Assembly (NCBI RefSeq): GCF_002980555.1
Contig: NZ_PVBT01000001.1
Coordinates: 620,001 to 684,000 of the forward strand
DNA from: Phyllobacterium myrsinacearum
GTDB taxonomy: Bacteria > Pseudomonadota > Alphaproteobacteria > Rhizobiales > Rhizobiaceae
DNA: 64,000 nt
Direction of reading: 5' to 3'
Part shown: positions 43,436 through 52,595 of the stretch, piece by piece
Layout: each line of letters begins with the position of its first letter
Position numbering within the stretch: position 1 is the stretch's first letter
Notes under the pieces: model-generated
The model's input: only the letters and a program-made list of their open reading frames with translations
Databases searched by the model: none
Told to the model about the DNA's origin: nothing
Made by a program: the position numbers and the translations under genes

Positions 43436-44935
43436 TCACGCTAGCGGCGGCACGAACCAGCGCTGGAGTGCCTGCTCCAACCCATCCGTGCTGTCGCCAT
43501 CACCTGCCCAGGCAATGCAGGCATCCGGACGGATCAGCAGGGAAGGCCCCGCATCGGCGGCGATGCACCGCACCCTTCCTGTGCGGGCGGCAACGAGGCT
43601 GGAGGCCTTGCCGCCGGCGGATGCATCGAGAAAAACGCCCATCCCATCCTGCATCAGATCGTAAAGCGCGATACCGGCGTTGCCGTGGCTGACCGGCCGG
43701 TCGCCGGTCAGCCGGCCTACCTCGTCCCGTTCCGATCCGAGATCGTAACGGATGGAAAGGCCGCTCATCATCGCGCCGATGAAGCGGTTGACGTCGTCGA
43801 ACTGCAAGAGCTTGACGATGATGTCCCGCATCGCGCCCGCCTGCGGATCGGGCCGCATGATGGCCATCTGGGCAAGCGTGTTCGCCAGAACGGCTTCGGC
43901 GACGGGGCGCCGCTCATCCGTATAGGTATCAAGCAGGCTTTTGGGCATTTCGCCGCGAATGACCGCGGCGAGCTTCCAGCCGAGATTGGCGGCATCCACC
44001 AGCCCGAGGCTCAAGCCCTGACCGCCGAATGGCGTATGGATATGCGCGGCATCGCCAGCCAGCAGCACCCGCTCCTTGCGGTAGGTGTCGACAAGCCGCG
44101 TGTTGTCAGTCCACCGGCTCCCGCTTTCGAGTGCCTTGACGCGGACATCGGCACCGCTGACACGGCGCAGAACCGCTTCGATCTCCTCCCGCGTGACCGG
44201 CGCCTGCCGGTCCTGCGGCGGACCTGCAAACTCGATCATCACCAGCCGGCCGGGGAACGGCCCGTAGGAGAAGATGCCGCCCGGTGTGTGCCGCCAGCCC
44301 ATCGGGGCCAGGCGGCCCGGATGATCGATATCGGCAACAGCCTGGTAGAAGGTGGATGAGGGCGGCGTTCCGGGGAAATCGAAACCGGCCATCTTGCGGA
44401 TCGAACTGCGTCCCCCGTCGCAACCGGCGAGATAGGCGCAGCGAATGCGGTCCACGCCTGCCGGAGATGTCCATTCCACGTCAATGCCGTCGGTCTGCGC
44501 GATGAAGCGGGTGACATCGCAGCTGCGGCGGACATCGATTCCAAGCGCACATGCGCGGTCGGCCAGCATGGCTTCAAGGGCCTGCTGGTCCACGGGGCGG
44601 GCGCGGCGTTCCGGCTCGCTCTGCGCGTCCTTGCGGATCAGCGAGAGGCCGGCGAAATGGCCGCTATATTTCGACCCCTTGGCTCGCGGGTCCAGTCCGG
44701 ACTGCGCCATCGCGGCGAAACTGGCCGCCTCCGCAGCGGCGATGGCGGCCGTCATGCCGCGCCGCTGCAACGCCTCAAGCCCCAATGGTCCGAGCCCGCC
44801 GGCCTTCATTTCCAGGCTCGGCTTGGGCAGGCGCTCCAGAACGAGAACGCGCGCACCGCCCAAAGTCAGTTCGATGGCGGTTAGGAGCCCGACGGGTCCG
44901 GCGCCCACGACCACAACATCAATGGCATGTTTCAT
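43436..44935 (-). CDS. FAD-dependent aromatic-ring-hydroxylase-type monooxygenase
   Basis: 499 residues. VVVGAGPVGLLTAIELTLGGARVLVLER is the FAD Rossmann motif, YLAGCDGGRSSIRK the DG motif and LLAGDAAHIHTPFGGQGLSLGLVDAANLGWKLAAV the GD motif. It belongs to the PheA/TfdB/MhpA group, also used on polyketides and rifampicin. The C-terminal thioredoxin-like region binds no clear substrate. Divergent TetR gene with shared operators suggests inducible detoxification or catabolism. Confidence 0.9.
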   Translation of the reverse strand: MKHAIDVVVVGAGPVGLLTAIELTLGGARVLVLERLPKPSLEMKAGGLGPLGLEALQRRGMTAAIAAAEAASFAAMAQSGLDPRAKGSKYSGHFAGLSLIRKDAQSEPERRARPVDQQALEAMLADRACALGIDVRRSCDVTRFIAQTDGIDVEWTSPAGVDRIRCAYLAGCDGGRSSIRKMAGFDFPGTPPSSTFYQAVADIDHPGRLAPMGWRHTPGGIFSYGPFPGRLVMIEFAGPPQDRQAPVTREEIEAVLRRVSGADVRVKALESGSRWTDNTRLVDTYRKERVLLAGDAAHIHTPFGGQGLSLGLVDAANLGWKLAAVIRGEMPKSLLDTYTDERRPVAEAVLANTLAQMAIMRPDPQAGAMRDIIVKLLQFDDVNRFIGAMMSGLSIRYDLGSERDEVGRLTGDRPVSHGNAGIALYDLMQDGMGVFLDASAGGKASSLVAARTGRVRCIAADAGPSLLIRPDACIAWAGDGDSTDGLEQALQRWFVPPLA

Positions 44936-44951
44936 ATACTTGATCCTAATA

Positions 44952-45020
44952 TGTACTCAGTACATTTATATGGGATCAACCGACGCTTCGTGTCAATACA
45001 AAATTGTACTCAGTATACAA
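44952..45020. promoter_or_regulatory. Two TetR-type operators between monooxygenase and tetR
   Basis: TGTACTCAGTACA (44952-44964) is a perfect palindrome about a TCA centre, and the related TTGTACTCAGTATACAA is at 45004-45020. Both contain TGTACTCAGTA, are 52 bp apart and lie in the 105-bp divergent promoter region. They are the likely binding sites of the adjacent TetR regulator. Confidence 0.7.
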
Positions 45021-45040
45021 ATCGTGCTATCAGCACAGCC

Positions 45041-45679
45041 ATGACAGTGCCATCCGACCGCCGATCCCGTAAGCGCCTCGCCACCCGCCAAAGCATCTCC
45101 ATCGCTGCCACCCGGCTTTTCATGCAGCGCGGCTTCGATCATGTGACGGTGGACGAGATTGCGTCTGCCGCCGATGTCGGGCGGATGACCGTGTTCAATC
45201 ACTTTCCCCGCAAGGAGGATATGTTCTTCGACCGCGAGGAAGAGGGGCGCGAGATGCTGCGCAATGCTTTGCAGCGGCGCGAGCCGGGCGTCACTCCGGT
45301 CGAGACATTGCGCCTGCTGGCACACCGGCTGGCTGCGGAGGACGTTCCTTATCTGAGGTTTTCGGTCAGGAGCCAGGCCTTCATGGCGACGATCGAGGGC
45401 AGTGAAACCCTGAAGGCCCGGGCAAGGGCGATCCGCGACGAGCTTGCGCAGACCATCAGTCTGGCCCTGTCCGAGAGCGCGGGGCGGGAACCAGCCGATC
45501 CCGATGCCGATCTGGCCGCCGGGCTGCTTCTGGCGACTTGGACCACGGCTTTCGTCCAGGCGCACCGCTCCTTTCAGTTGAAACAGGATGCGCGGGAAGC
45601 GACGGCCGTCTTCCTCGGGCTTGTCGACCAGGGAACCCTCGGCCTGAAAGCCGCGATGGCAGGCACGCCCTACGCCTGA
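45041..45679 (+). CDS. TetR-family regulator of the monooxygenase
   Basis: 212 residues. HTH at about 15-60: ATRQSISIAATRLFMQRGFDHVTVDEIASAADVGRMTVFNHFPRKEDM. ATG 45041 is the first start after the second operator; the frame upstream passes through both operators. Divergent from the flavin monooxygenase, probably repressing both. Confidence 0.89.
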   Translation: MTVPSDRRSRKRLATRQSISIAATRLFMQRGFDHVTVDEIASAADVGRMTVFNHFPRKEDMFFDREEEGREMLRNALQRREPGVTPVETLRLLAHRLAAEDVPYLRFSVRSQAFMATIEGSETLKARARAIRDELAQTISLALSESAGREPADPDADLAAGLLLATWTTAFVQAHRSFQLKQDAREATAVFLGLVDQGTLGLKAAMAGTPYA

Positions 45680-45697
45680 ACAAGCACAGCCGTTCTT

Positions 45698-46582
45698 TCA
45701 GGCAACGCGTTGTTCGGCGCGGTGCGTTGCGCCGTGCGGCACCTTCCCGTGAAGCAGCCAGTCGATGACGGGCGGCCACAGGGTCGCGGCATGGTGTTTG
45801 CGGAAGAAGCCGAGGTGACCGATTGCGCCGCCGGTCGATTGTTCGGGGGATAGCCACAGCTGGTTTGTCGGCGCATTGCTGTAATGGGTCAAAAGGTGAT
45901 CGATTGCCTTCGGCGTTCCCCAGGGATCGTCGGTCAGTCCGACGGCAAGAAGGGGCGTGCGCACCGCGTGAAAATGCTTCGACTCCGGTGTTCTCGCATC
46001 GCCGAAAAGGAAGTTGGGATTGCGGCACCAGCGGGCCCAGTCCTGGAAGACGCTGCCGGGCAGTTCCTCGCCGATGCCGCTCCATTTGGGCACGCGTCCG
46101 AGCGAGAGTGCCAGGGGCAGGGCAAGGAAGTTCATCTTGGCAAAGACGGAAAACGGTTCGGCCGTATAGCGGTAATAGCCGGAGAGCGAGGCAAGCGATG
46201 TATAGCGGGCAAAGTCGGAAGACCGGTTGCTGAGGCCAAGCGCCAGGCCGCCATAGGAATGGCCGATGCCCACCAGCGGCCGGTCGCCGGCCGCGCGCCT
46301 GAGACTATCGGTCGCCGCGGGAAAGTCGAGCACGCCCCAGTCTTTCATGCCGAGGCGTGGGGTCCATCCCTTCGGCGTTCTGGATTTCGCGACGCCGCGA
46401 TAATCATAGGTCAGCACCCTGGAGGCGCCGCAATCGAGCAGTTGGTGGGCAAAGTGCCGGTAAAACGAGTTGGGAACAGCAGCGGCGGACGAGATCAGGA
46501 CGGCAGGCCCGTCGCCATTTCCGTCAAACATGCTGCCATGCAGGGGAAAGCCATCAGAGGCTTGAAAGGCAACGTCGCGCAT
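45698..46582 (-). CDS. Alpha/beta hydrolase (COG4757-like)
   Basis: 294 residues. VLTYDYRGVAKS follows the second strand and the nucleophile elbow is GIGHSYGG; the acid and His are probably in VGLTDDPWGTPKAI and GGAIGHLGFF. Predicted serine hydrolase of unknown substrate. ATG 46582 has GGAG at proper spacing. Convergent with the tetR gene. Confidence 0.87.
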   Translation of the reverse strand: MRDVAFQASDGFPLHGSMFDGNGDGPAVLISSAAAVPNSFYRHFAHQLLDCGASRVLTYDYRGVAKSRTPKGWTPRLGMKDWGVLDFPAATDSLRRAAGDRPLVGIGHSYGGLALGLSNRSSDFARYTSLASLSGYYRYTAEPFSVFAKMNFLALPLALSLGRVPKWSGIGEELPGSVFQDWARWCRNPNFLFGDARTPESKHFHAVRTPLLAVGLTDDPWGTPKAIDHLLTHYSNAPTNQLWLSPEQSTGGAIGHLGFFRKHHAATLWPPVIDWLLHGKVPHGATHRAEQRVA

Positions 46583-46778
46583 CGGCCGCTCCAATTTTGA
46601 CTTTGACGTTAACGTAAATCAAAAAGCCGCCAGCGACAATCTCGATTTCGTGTTTGCGCCACAAACCTTAACGGGACTGGTATATTGGGGATATTTCCAC
46701 TATATGAGCGCCTTCCGGAGCAACCGGAAAACGCAAACCACCGCTACCCAGTGCGGACAATAGAAAACAGGTGCAATA

Positions 46779-48158
46779 ATGACGAAGAACTGGACACCGA
46801 CTTCCTGGAGAGGCAAGCCAATCAAGCAGGCTCCTTTCTATCCGGACGCTCAGGCTGTGAGCGATGTCGAGGGCCGTCTTCGTACCTATCCGCCGCTGGT
46901 TTTTGCAGGTGAGGCGCGCAAGCTGAAGCGCCAGCTCGCAGCCGTGTCCAAAGGGCAGGGTTTTCTGTTGCAGGGCGGCGATTGCGCCGAGAGCTTTGCC
47001 GAGCATGGCGCAGACAATATCCGCGACTTTTTCCGCGTGTTCCTGCAGATGGCGGTTGTCCTGACCTTCGGTGCATCGCAGCCTGTCGTGAAGATCGGCC
47101 GCATTGCCGGTCAGTTCGCCAAGCCGCGCTCGGCCGATACGGAAACCAAGAATGGCATCGAGCTGCCGGTCTACCGCGGTGACATCATCAATGGCATGGA
47201 GTTCACCGAGGCTGCCCGCATTCCTGATCCGAACCGCCAGGAAATGGTCTATCGCCAGTCGGCTGCAACGCTGAACCTTCTGCGCGCTTTCGCCCAGGGC
47301 GGCTATGCCAACCTGGAGAACGTGCACCAGTGGATGCTCGGCTTCGTTTCGGACAGCCCGCAGGGTGAGCGCTATGAGTCACTCGCCCGCACCATCTCCG
47401 ATACGATGGACTTCATGCGCGCCGTCGGCATCACCTCTGAAACCAACCACACGCTGCGCGAGACGGATTTCTACACCAGCCACGAAGCCTTGCTGCTTGG
47501 CTATGAAGAGGCCTTGACCCGCGTGGATTCCACGTCCGGCGACTGGTATGGCACGTCAGGCCATATGATCTGGATCGGCGACCGTACGCGCCAGCCGGAC
47601 CATGCCCATGTGGAATACTGCCGTGGCATCAAGAACCCGCTTGGCCTGAAGTGCGGCCCTTCGCTGGAGCCCGATGGCCTGATCAGGCTGATCGATCTGC
47701 TCAACCCGGAGAACGAGCCCGGCCGTCTGACCCTCATTGCCCGTTTCGGCCATGACAAGGTGGGCGACCATCTGCCCAAGCTGATCCGTGCCGTGCAGAA
47801 GGAAGGCCGCGACGTGGTCTGGTCCTGCGATCCGATGCATGGCAACACGATCACGGCCAATGGCTACAAGACACGGCCCTTCGACCGTATCCTGAAGGAA
47901 GTCGAGGGCTTCTTCGCCGTTCATCATGCGGAAGGCACCTATCCGGGTGGCATCCACATCGAGATGACCGGCAAGAACGTGACGGAATGCACCGGTGGTG
48001 CACGGGCGATTTCGGCGGAAGATCTGTCCGACCGCTACCACACCCATTGCGATCCGCGCCTCAACGCCGACCAGGCGCTGGAACTGGCGTTCCTCGTTGC
48101 CGAGCTTCTCAAGAAGGAGCGCAATGCGCATCCGCAGAAGATCGCCGTTAACGGCTGA
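46779..48158 (+). CDS. Class II 3-deoxy-7-phosphoheptulonate synthase
   Basis: 459 residues of the plant-type DAHP synthase family. [49 protein letters not shown]-like [12 protein letters not shown] and [18 protein letters not shown] carry the PEP, metal and E4P binding residues. It commits PEP and erythrose-4-phosphate to the shikimate pathway. ATG 46779 follows ACAGGTGCAATA, a weak RBS. A 19-codon ORF at 46704-46763 lies just upstream, but it is not rich in aromatic codons. Confidence 0.95.
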   Translation: MTKNWTPTSWRGKPIKQAPFYPDAQAVSDVEGRLRTYPPLVFAGEARKLKRQLAAVSKGQGFLLQGGDCAESFAEHGADNIRDFFRVFLQMAVVLTFGASQPVVKIGRIAGQFAKPRSADTETKNGIELPVYRGDIINGMEFTEAARIPDPNRQEMVYRQSAATLNLLRAFAQGGYANLENVHQWMLGFVSDSPQGERYESLARTISDTMDFMRAVGITSETNHTLRETDFYTSHEALLLGYEEALTRVDSTSGDWYGTSGHMIWIGDRTRQPDHAHVEYCRGIKNPLGLKCGPSLEPDGLIRLIDLLNPENEPGRLTLIARFGHDKVGDHLPKLIRAVQKEGRDVVWSCDPMHGNTITANGYKTRPFDRILKEVEGFFAVHHAEGTYPGGIHIEMTGKNVTECTGGARAISAEDLSDRYHTHCDPRLNADQALELAFLVAELLKKERNAHPQKIAVNG

Positions 48159-48188
48159 TCCGTCTGAACGGCAGTCAAGAAATGTGAG

Positions 48189-48219
48189 GGGCGGTCTTTC
48201 CAAGGCCGCCCTTCGTTTT
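48189..48219 (+). terminator. Intrinsic terminator after DAHP synthase
   Basis: GGGCGGTCTT, loop TCC, AAGGCCGCCC, then TTCGTTTT: a 10-bp stem with one G-T pair and a U-rich tail. Confidence 0.88.
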
Positions 48220-48316
48220 GGGCGATGGGGCGACCGCGGCGGCCTGATCACGCATCTGTCAGAACGCCGGGCCGTTTTGGCTGGAAATTTATGTCTTTGG
48301 ATTCTATCAAGGTTCC

Positions 48317-49504
48317 ATGACAACAAAACCTTCGCGCCGAATCCGTCTGACAGCGTCTTTCCGTTCCTTCATCGAGAGCGAAGCCTCCGGTGGCATCATC
48401 CTGATGGTGGTGGCCGCGCTGGCGCTGGTCATTGCCAATTCACCGCTCAGTGACGGTTATTTCGGCCTTCTGAAGACCTATGTCGGCGGCCTGAGTATTC
48501 TTCACTGGGTGAATGATGCGCTGATGGCGATCTTCTTCCTGCTGGTCGGGCTGGAAATCAAACGTGAAATGATCAGTGGCCAGTTGTCGAGCTGGTCGCG
48601 GCGCGCATTGCCGGGCTTCGCTGCGGTCGGCGGCATGGTGGTGCCCGCCGCCATCTTCCTTGCCTTCAACGCCGGTACCGAAACGGCACGGGGCTGGGCC
48701 ATTCCGTCGGCAACGGATATCGCCTTCTCGCTCGGCGTGTTGTCCCTGCTTGGCTCGCGCGTGCCTTTGTCCCTGAAGGTTTTCCTGACAGCGCTTGCCA
48801 TCATCGACGATCTGGGTGCGGTTCTCATCATTGCGCTCTTCTACTCGGAAGGGCTGAATATTCCCGCCGTTGCCGGTGCCGCCGGTGTCTTCATCATCCT
48901 GATGGCCATGAACCGTCTCGGCATGGTGCGGCTCTGGGCCTATCTCGTCCTCAGCGTCATCCTGTGGATTCTGGTGTTCAAATCAGGCATTCACGCCACG
49001 GTGGCCGGTGTCCTCCTGGCGCTGACCATTCCGATGCGCGGGGCCAAGAATGGGCAGGCTTCGGCCGAATCGCCGCTGCTCAAACTGGAACATGCCATCC
49101 AGCCCTGGGTGGGCTTCGCCATCGTTCCGATCTTCGGTTTCGCCAATGCTGGCGTGTCCTTCAGCGGCGTCTCGCTGTCCAATCTTGCCGATCCCGTCCC
49201 CCTTGGGGTGGCGGCAGGCCTGTTCGCCGGCAAGCAGATCGGCGTCTTTGCCTTCGCGGTTCTTGCCATCAAATTGCGGCTGGCGGAGCGCCCGGCGGGT
49301 GCAAGCTGGTTCCAGATTTACGGGGTTGCGATGCTCTGCGGCATCGGCTTCACCATGAGCCTGTTCATTGGCCTTCTCGCCTATGCAAATTCGCCCTTGC
49401 TGCAGGATGAAACAAAGCTGGGCGTGCTGCTCGGATCGCTCCTGTCGGCGGTGATTGGCGCGGCGCTTCTGCGCGTGTCGCTGGTGCGGGCGCCGAAGGC
49501 GTGA
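48317..49504 (+). CDS. nhaA: NhaA, Na+/H+ antiporter
   Basis: 395 residues and about 12 spans. The ion-binding Asp-Asp pair is in [18 protein letters not shown], and [38 protein letters not shown] and [11 protein letters not shown] are NhaA motifs. It exports Na+ in exchange for protons under alkaline or salt stress. The gene stands alone after a terminator. Confidence 0.94.
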   Translation: MTTKPSRRIRLTASFRSFIESEASGGIILMVVAALALVIANSPLSDGYFGLLKTYVGGLSILHWVNDALMAIFFLLVGLEIKREMISGQLSSWSRRALPGFAAVGGMVVPAAIFLAFNAGTETARGWAIPSATDIAFSLGVLSLLGSRVPLSLKVFLTALAIIDDLGAVLIIALFYSEGLNIPAVAGAAGVFIILMAMNRLGMVRLWAYLVLSVILWILVFKSGIHATVAGVLLALTIPMRGAKNGQASAESPLLKLEHAIQPWVGFAIVPIFGFANAGVSFSGVSLSNLADPVPLGVAAGLFAGKQIGVFAFAVLAIKLRLAERPAGASWFQIYGVAMLCGIGFTMSLFIGLLAYANSPLLQDETKLGVLLGSLLSAVIGAALLRVSLVRAPKA

Positions 49505-49573
49505 TTGCGCAAGGCACCGTCCGGCGCCAGGCCTAGAGCTGATCTTTTTCGTGTTGAGCGGGAGGCTGTTCTG

Positions 49574-49993
49574 ATGCCGGAATTGCATAATGGATCGTGT
49601 CTGTGCGGAGGCATCCGCTTCAAGACGCATGGCGAGCTGCGCGGGATTGTCTATTGCCACTGTTCGCAGTGCCGCAAGCAATCCGGCCATTTCTATGCGG
49701 CAACGAATGTACAGAAGGATGCCATCACCATCACGGGCGAGGAAAACATCAAATGGTATGCCGCCAGCGAATATGCGGCGCGCGGCTTCTGCCGGAATTG
49801 CGGATCGGTGATGTTCTGGAAACACCATGATCTCGATTACATCTCGGTGATGGCCGGTTCGTTCGACAAGCCGACCAGTCTCAAGGGAGAAGTGCATATT
49901 TTCGTCGGCGACAAGGGCGACTATTACGAAATCGGCGACGATCTGCCGAAATACGTGGCGAGCGGCGGCGGCATCGTGGTTGCAGGCGACTGA
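49574..49993 (+). CDS. GFA-family (glutathione-dependent formaldehyde-activating-like) protein
   Basis: 139 residues. Zinc-binding cysteines occur as GSCLCGGI, CHCSQCRKQSG and GFCRNCGS, the GFA pattern. Most GFA homologues are not true formaldehyde-activating enzymes. ATG 49574 is preceded by GGGAGG. The 70-bp gap from nhaA includes TAGAGC followed by TTCTG at the spacing of a repeat-element arm, a possible relic. Confidence 0.87.
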   Translation: MPELHNGSCLCGGIRFKTHGELRGIVYCHCSQCRKQSGHFYAATNVQKDAITITGEENIKWYAASEYAARGFCRNCGSVMFWKHHDLDYISVMAGSFDKPTSLKGEVHIFVGDKGDYYEIGDDLPKYVASGGGIVVAGD

Positions 49994-50071
49994 GGGGCCG
50001 GGAACGCGTGAAGGATTGACGCCGCCCGATCTGGCTTTATAGCTGCCGTTACGGACGGACGGGAGCACACC

Positions 50072-50422
50072 ATGCAGCGGCTAATACTGGCATTCGTCAA
50101 TTCCATGCGGGCACTGAGACATCTGGCGGTGCATGAAAAGGCGGTTCAGCAGGAACTCATCCTTTTCATCCTGTCGATCCCCATCGCAGCTGCCATCGCG
50201 CCGTCCGTGCTGGTTTTCCTGATTCTGACCGGCTCGGTGCTTATCCTGATCATGATCGAGGTGTTGAACACCGGCATTGAAGCGGCGTGCAACGCCGTGT
50301 CGCGGGATTTCCAGCGCGACATCCAGATCGCCAAGGATTGTGGATCTCTGGCTGTGCTGATCTCGGTTGTTCTCGTCGCCATCGTCTGGTTCTATACGCT
50401 CTGGCACGTATTTTTTTCCTGA
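50072..50422 (+). CDS. dgkA: DgkA, diacylglycerol kinase
   Basis: 116 residues, three spans. AFVNSMRALRHLAVHEKAVQQEL and MIEVLNTGIEAACNAVSRDFQ, with the catalytic Glu and Asn, define DgkA. It phosphorylates membrane diacylglycerol to phosphatidic acid. In a cell that also has PlcP-like phospholipase activity it could recycle the released diacylglycerol. Confidence 0.92.
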   Translation: MQRLILAFVNSMRALRHLAVHEKAVQQELILFILSIPIAAAIAPSVLVFLILTGSVLILIMIEVLNTGIEAACNAVSRDFQRDIQIAKDCGSLAVLISVVLVAIVWFYTLWHVFFS

Positions 50423-50466
50423 AACCGCGTGTGAGTCGCATTGTTCAATCTCCAGCGAAATGATAT

Positions 50467-52149
50467 ATGTTCAATATGAGCAAAAATCCTGACATCCTCC
50501 GTATCGCCATCGCCCAGCTCAATCCTGTCCTGGGTGACATCAAGGGTAATCTGGCAAAAGCGCGCGAAGCGCGCGCGGATGCGGCGCGGCAGGGCGCCGA
50601 TCTCATCCTGTTCACGGAGCTGTTCATTTCCGGTTATCCGCCGGAAGATCTGGTGTTGAAAGCAGCCTTCATCGAAGCCTGTGAAAAGGCAGTACGGGCG
50701 TTTGCGGCTGACACATCGGATGGCGGGCCGGGCGTGATTATCGGCACGCCGCTGCGGCGCGACAGCGGCCTGCACAATTCGGTCATGGTGCTGGACGGTG
50801 GCAAGGTCATAGCTGAGCGCTTCAAGGTGGACCTGCCCAACTATGGCGAGTTCGACGAGAAGCGGGTATTCCAGCAGGGGCCGATGCCCGGACCGGTGAA
50901 TTTCCGCGGTATCCGCATCGGCATTCCGATCTGCGAGGATATCTGGGGCGACCTTGGTGTGTGTGAAACGCTGGCCGAGAGCGGCGCGGAGATATTGTGC
51001 GTGCCCAATGGCTCGCCCTATTACAATGGCAAGGTGGATGTGCGCCATCAGGTGGTGCTGCGCCAGGTGATCGAGACCGGTCTGCCGCTGATTTTCGCCA
51101 ACCAGCTTGGCGGTCAGGACGATCTGATTTTTGACGGCGCGTCATTTGCGTTCAATCCGGACAAGACCATCGCTTTCCAGATGTCGCAGTTCGAACAGCA
51201 ACTGATCGTCACGACATGGCGGCGCGGCGAGGGCGGATGGTCCTGTTCGGGAGGCCCCATGTCGAAAATCCCCGAGGGTGAGGAGGCGCAGTACCGCGCC
51301 TGCATGCTGGGGCTGCGGGACTACGTCAACAAGAACGGCTTCAACGATGTGGTGCTCGGCCTTTCCGGCGGCATCGACTCGGCGATCTGCGCGGCCCTGG
51401 CCGTCGATGCGCTGGGCGAGGAGCGTCTGCGCGCCGTGATGATGCCCTATACCTATACGTCGAAGGATTCGCTGAAGGACGCCGAGGACTGCGCCAAGGC
51501 GCTGGGCTGCCGCTATGACATCGTGCCGATCTTCGAACCGGTGGAAGGCTTCCTGAAGGCGCTGGGCCCGATGTTCGAGGGCACCAATGAAGGCATCACC
51601 GAAGAAAATCTGCAAAGCCGGGCCCGTGGCACGATCCTGATGGCGATCTCCAACAAGTTCGGGTCGATGGTGGTGACGACGGGCAACAAATCGGAGATGT
51701 CGGTCGGCTATGCCACGCTCTATGGCGACATGAACGGCGGCTACAACCCGATCAAGGACATCTACAAGATGCAGGTCTATGCCATGTCGGAATGGCGCAA
51801 CGGGAATGTGCCCGCCGGCGGCCTCGGTCCATCGGGTATCGTCATCCCGGAAAATATCATCAGCAAGGCACCGTCCGCCGAGCTGCGGGAAAACCAGACG
51901 GACCAGGACTCGCTGCCGCCCTATCCGGTGCTCGACGATATTCTCGAATGCCTCGTCGAGAACGAGATGGGCGTGGACGAGATTGTCGAGCGCGGTCATG
52001 AGCGCAAGACGGTCGAGCGGATCGAGCACCTGCTCTATCTCGCCGAATACAAGCGCCGGCAGTCGGCGCCGGGTGTGAAGGTGACGCGCAAGAACTTCGG
52101 CCGCGACCGGCGCTATCCCATCACCAACAAGTTCCGCGATCGGGGGTAG
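50467..52149 (+). CDS. nadE: NadE, glutamine-dependent NAD+ synthetase
   Basis: 560 residues, two domains. The nitrilase-type glutaminase (about 10-260) has FTELFISGYPPEDL with catalytic Glu, FKVDLPNYGEFDEKR with Lys and PICEDIW with the Cys. The synthetase domain has LGLSGGIDSA as ATP P-loop and GNKSEMSVGYATLYGDM. It amidates NaAD to NAD. ATG 50467 or 50476 are both possible. Confidence 0.95.
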   Translation: MFNMSKNPDILRIAIAQLNPVLGDIKGNLAKAREARADAARQGADLILFTELFISGYPPEDLVLKAAFIEACEKAVRAFAADTSDGGPGVIIGTPLRRDSGLHNSVMVLDGGKVIAERFKVDLPNYGEFDEKRVFQQGPMPGPVNFRGIRIGIPICEDIWGDLGVCETLAESGAEILCVPNGSPYYNGKVDVRHQVVLRQVIETGLPLIFANQLGGQDDLIFDGASFAFNPDKTIAFQMSQFEQQLIVTTWRRGEGGWSCSGGPMSKIPEGEEAQYRACMLGLRDYVNKNGFNDVVLGLSGGIDSAICAALAVDALGEERLRAVMMPYTYTSKDSLKDAEDCAKALGCRYDIVPIFEPVEGFLKALGPMFEGTNEGITEENLQSRARGTILMAISNKFGSMVVTTGNKSEMSVGYATLYGDMNGGYNPIKDIYKMQVYAMSEWRNGNVPAGGLGPSGIVIPENIISKAPSAELRENQTDQDSLPPYPVLDDILECLVENEMGVDEIVERGHERKTVERIEHLLYLAEYKRRQSAPGVKVTRKNFGRDRRYPITNKFRDRG

Positions 52150-52353
52150 GGCTGATTGCATGTGCCGGGTGCGTGGTTCGAACCACGCACTGATCGCCCT
52201 GCAACCATCGTTTTTGACTACGACTTAAGTCTAGTGTTGCAATCGCGCCTCACTCTATTTTGAAAAGCGGCTGCACAAAAAATAGGCGCTTGGCGGCCGA
52301 TGGCGATTCACCTATAAGCCATCTCTCCGGCAATCAAGCCCGGGAGGTTTAGA

Positions 52354-52398
52354 ATGGCAGCTTTCCCAATGTCCCCTCGGGGCGGCGTCCGTTCCTGA
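52354..52398 (+). CDS. Putative 14-residue leader peptide
   Basis: ATG GCA... reads MAAFPMSPRGGVRS and then TGA. GGGAGG stands 6 bases before the ATG, one of the best Shine-Dalgarno sites in the window. A stem with an A-run and T-run starts 10 bp after the stop. This arrangement suits translation-coupled attenuation or a small-protein gene. Coding is not proven. Confidence 0.4.
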   Translation: MAAFPMSPRGGVRS

Positions 52399-52408
52399 CA
52401 CGTGATGA

Positions 52409-52430
52409 TGAAAAGCCTCAAGGCTTTTCA
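52409..52430 (+). terminator. Hairpin TGAAAAGCC-TCAA-GGCTTTTCA in the exporter leader
   Basis: A 9-bp perfect stem whose 3' arm contains TTTT lies just after the small ORF and 165 bp before the exporter start. It may terminate a short transcript or serve as an attenuator. Confidence 0.55.
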
Positions 52431-52595
52431 ATTGACTTCACCGGTCAAGAACACTCATCGCCGATATTGGCCTTTCCTGTATTCAGGCGAGTCGCCAAGC
52501 CAATTATGCCGCATTGATTTTATCGTTCTGTTGCGCGGCATTCTCATCTGAAATTCATATTTGAGGCCGGTGCGTTTTGGCACCGGACGATCGTC

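Larger units (their letters stand above)
52150..52595 (+). promoter_or_regulatory. Complex leader between nadE and the ABC exporter
   Basis: This 446-bp gap contains, in order: a 22-bp perfect palindrome (52169-52190, arm GTGCGTGGTTC), probably the nadE terminator; a palindromic site GACTTAAGTC (52222-52231) with flanking ACTA/TAGT; a 14-codon ORF with a strong RBS (52354-52398); a terminator-like hairpin (52409-52430); and a CCGGTGC/GCACCGG hairpin (52567-52586) 9 bp before the exporter start. It looks like a regulated leader. Confidence 0.5.

Noticed and set aside
46704-46763. A 19-codon ORF before DAHP synthase as an aromatic attenuator leader
   Set aside because: It contains no Trp or Tyr and a single Phe codon, has a weak RBS and no terminator or antiterminator pair follows.
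49534-49573. TAGAGC followed by TTCTG between nhaA and the GFA gene as a fourth element arm
   Set aside because: Only one short arm-like stretch is present, with no inverted partner and no core; it could easily arise by chance.
52169-52190. GGTTCGAACC resembling a tRNA T-arm
   Set aside because: It is a 22-bp self-complementary hairpin with no D-arm, anticodon arm or acceptor partner nearby; a terminator after nadE is more likely.
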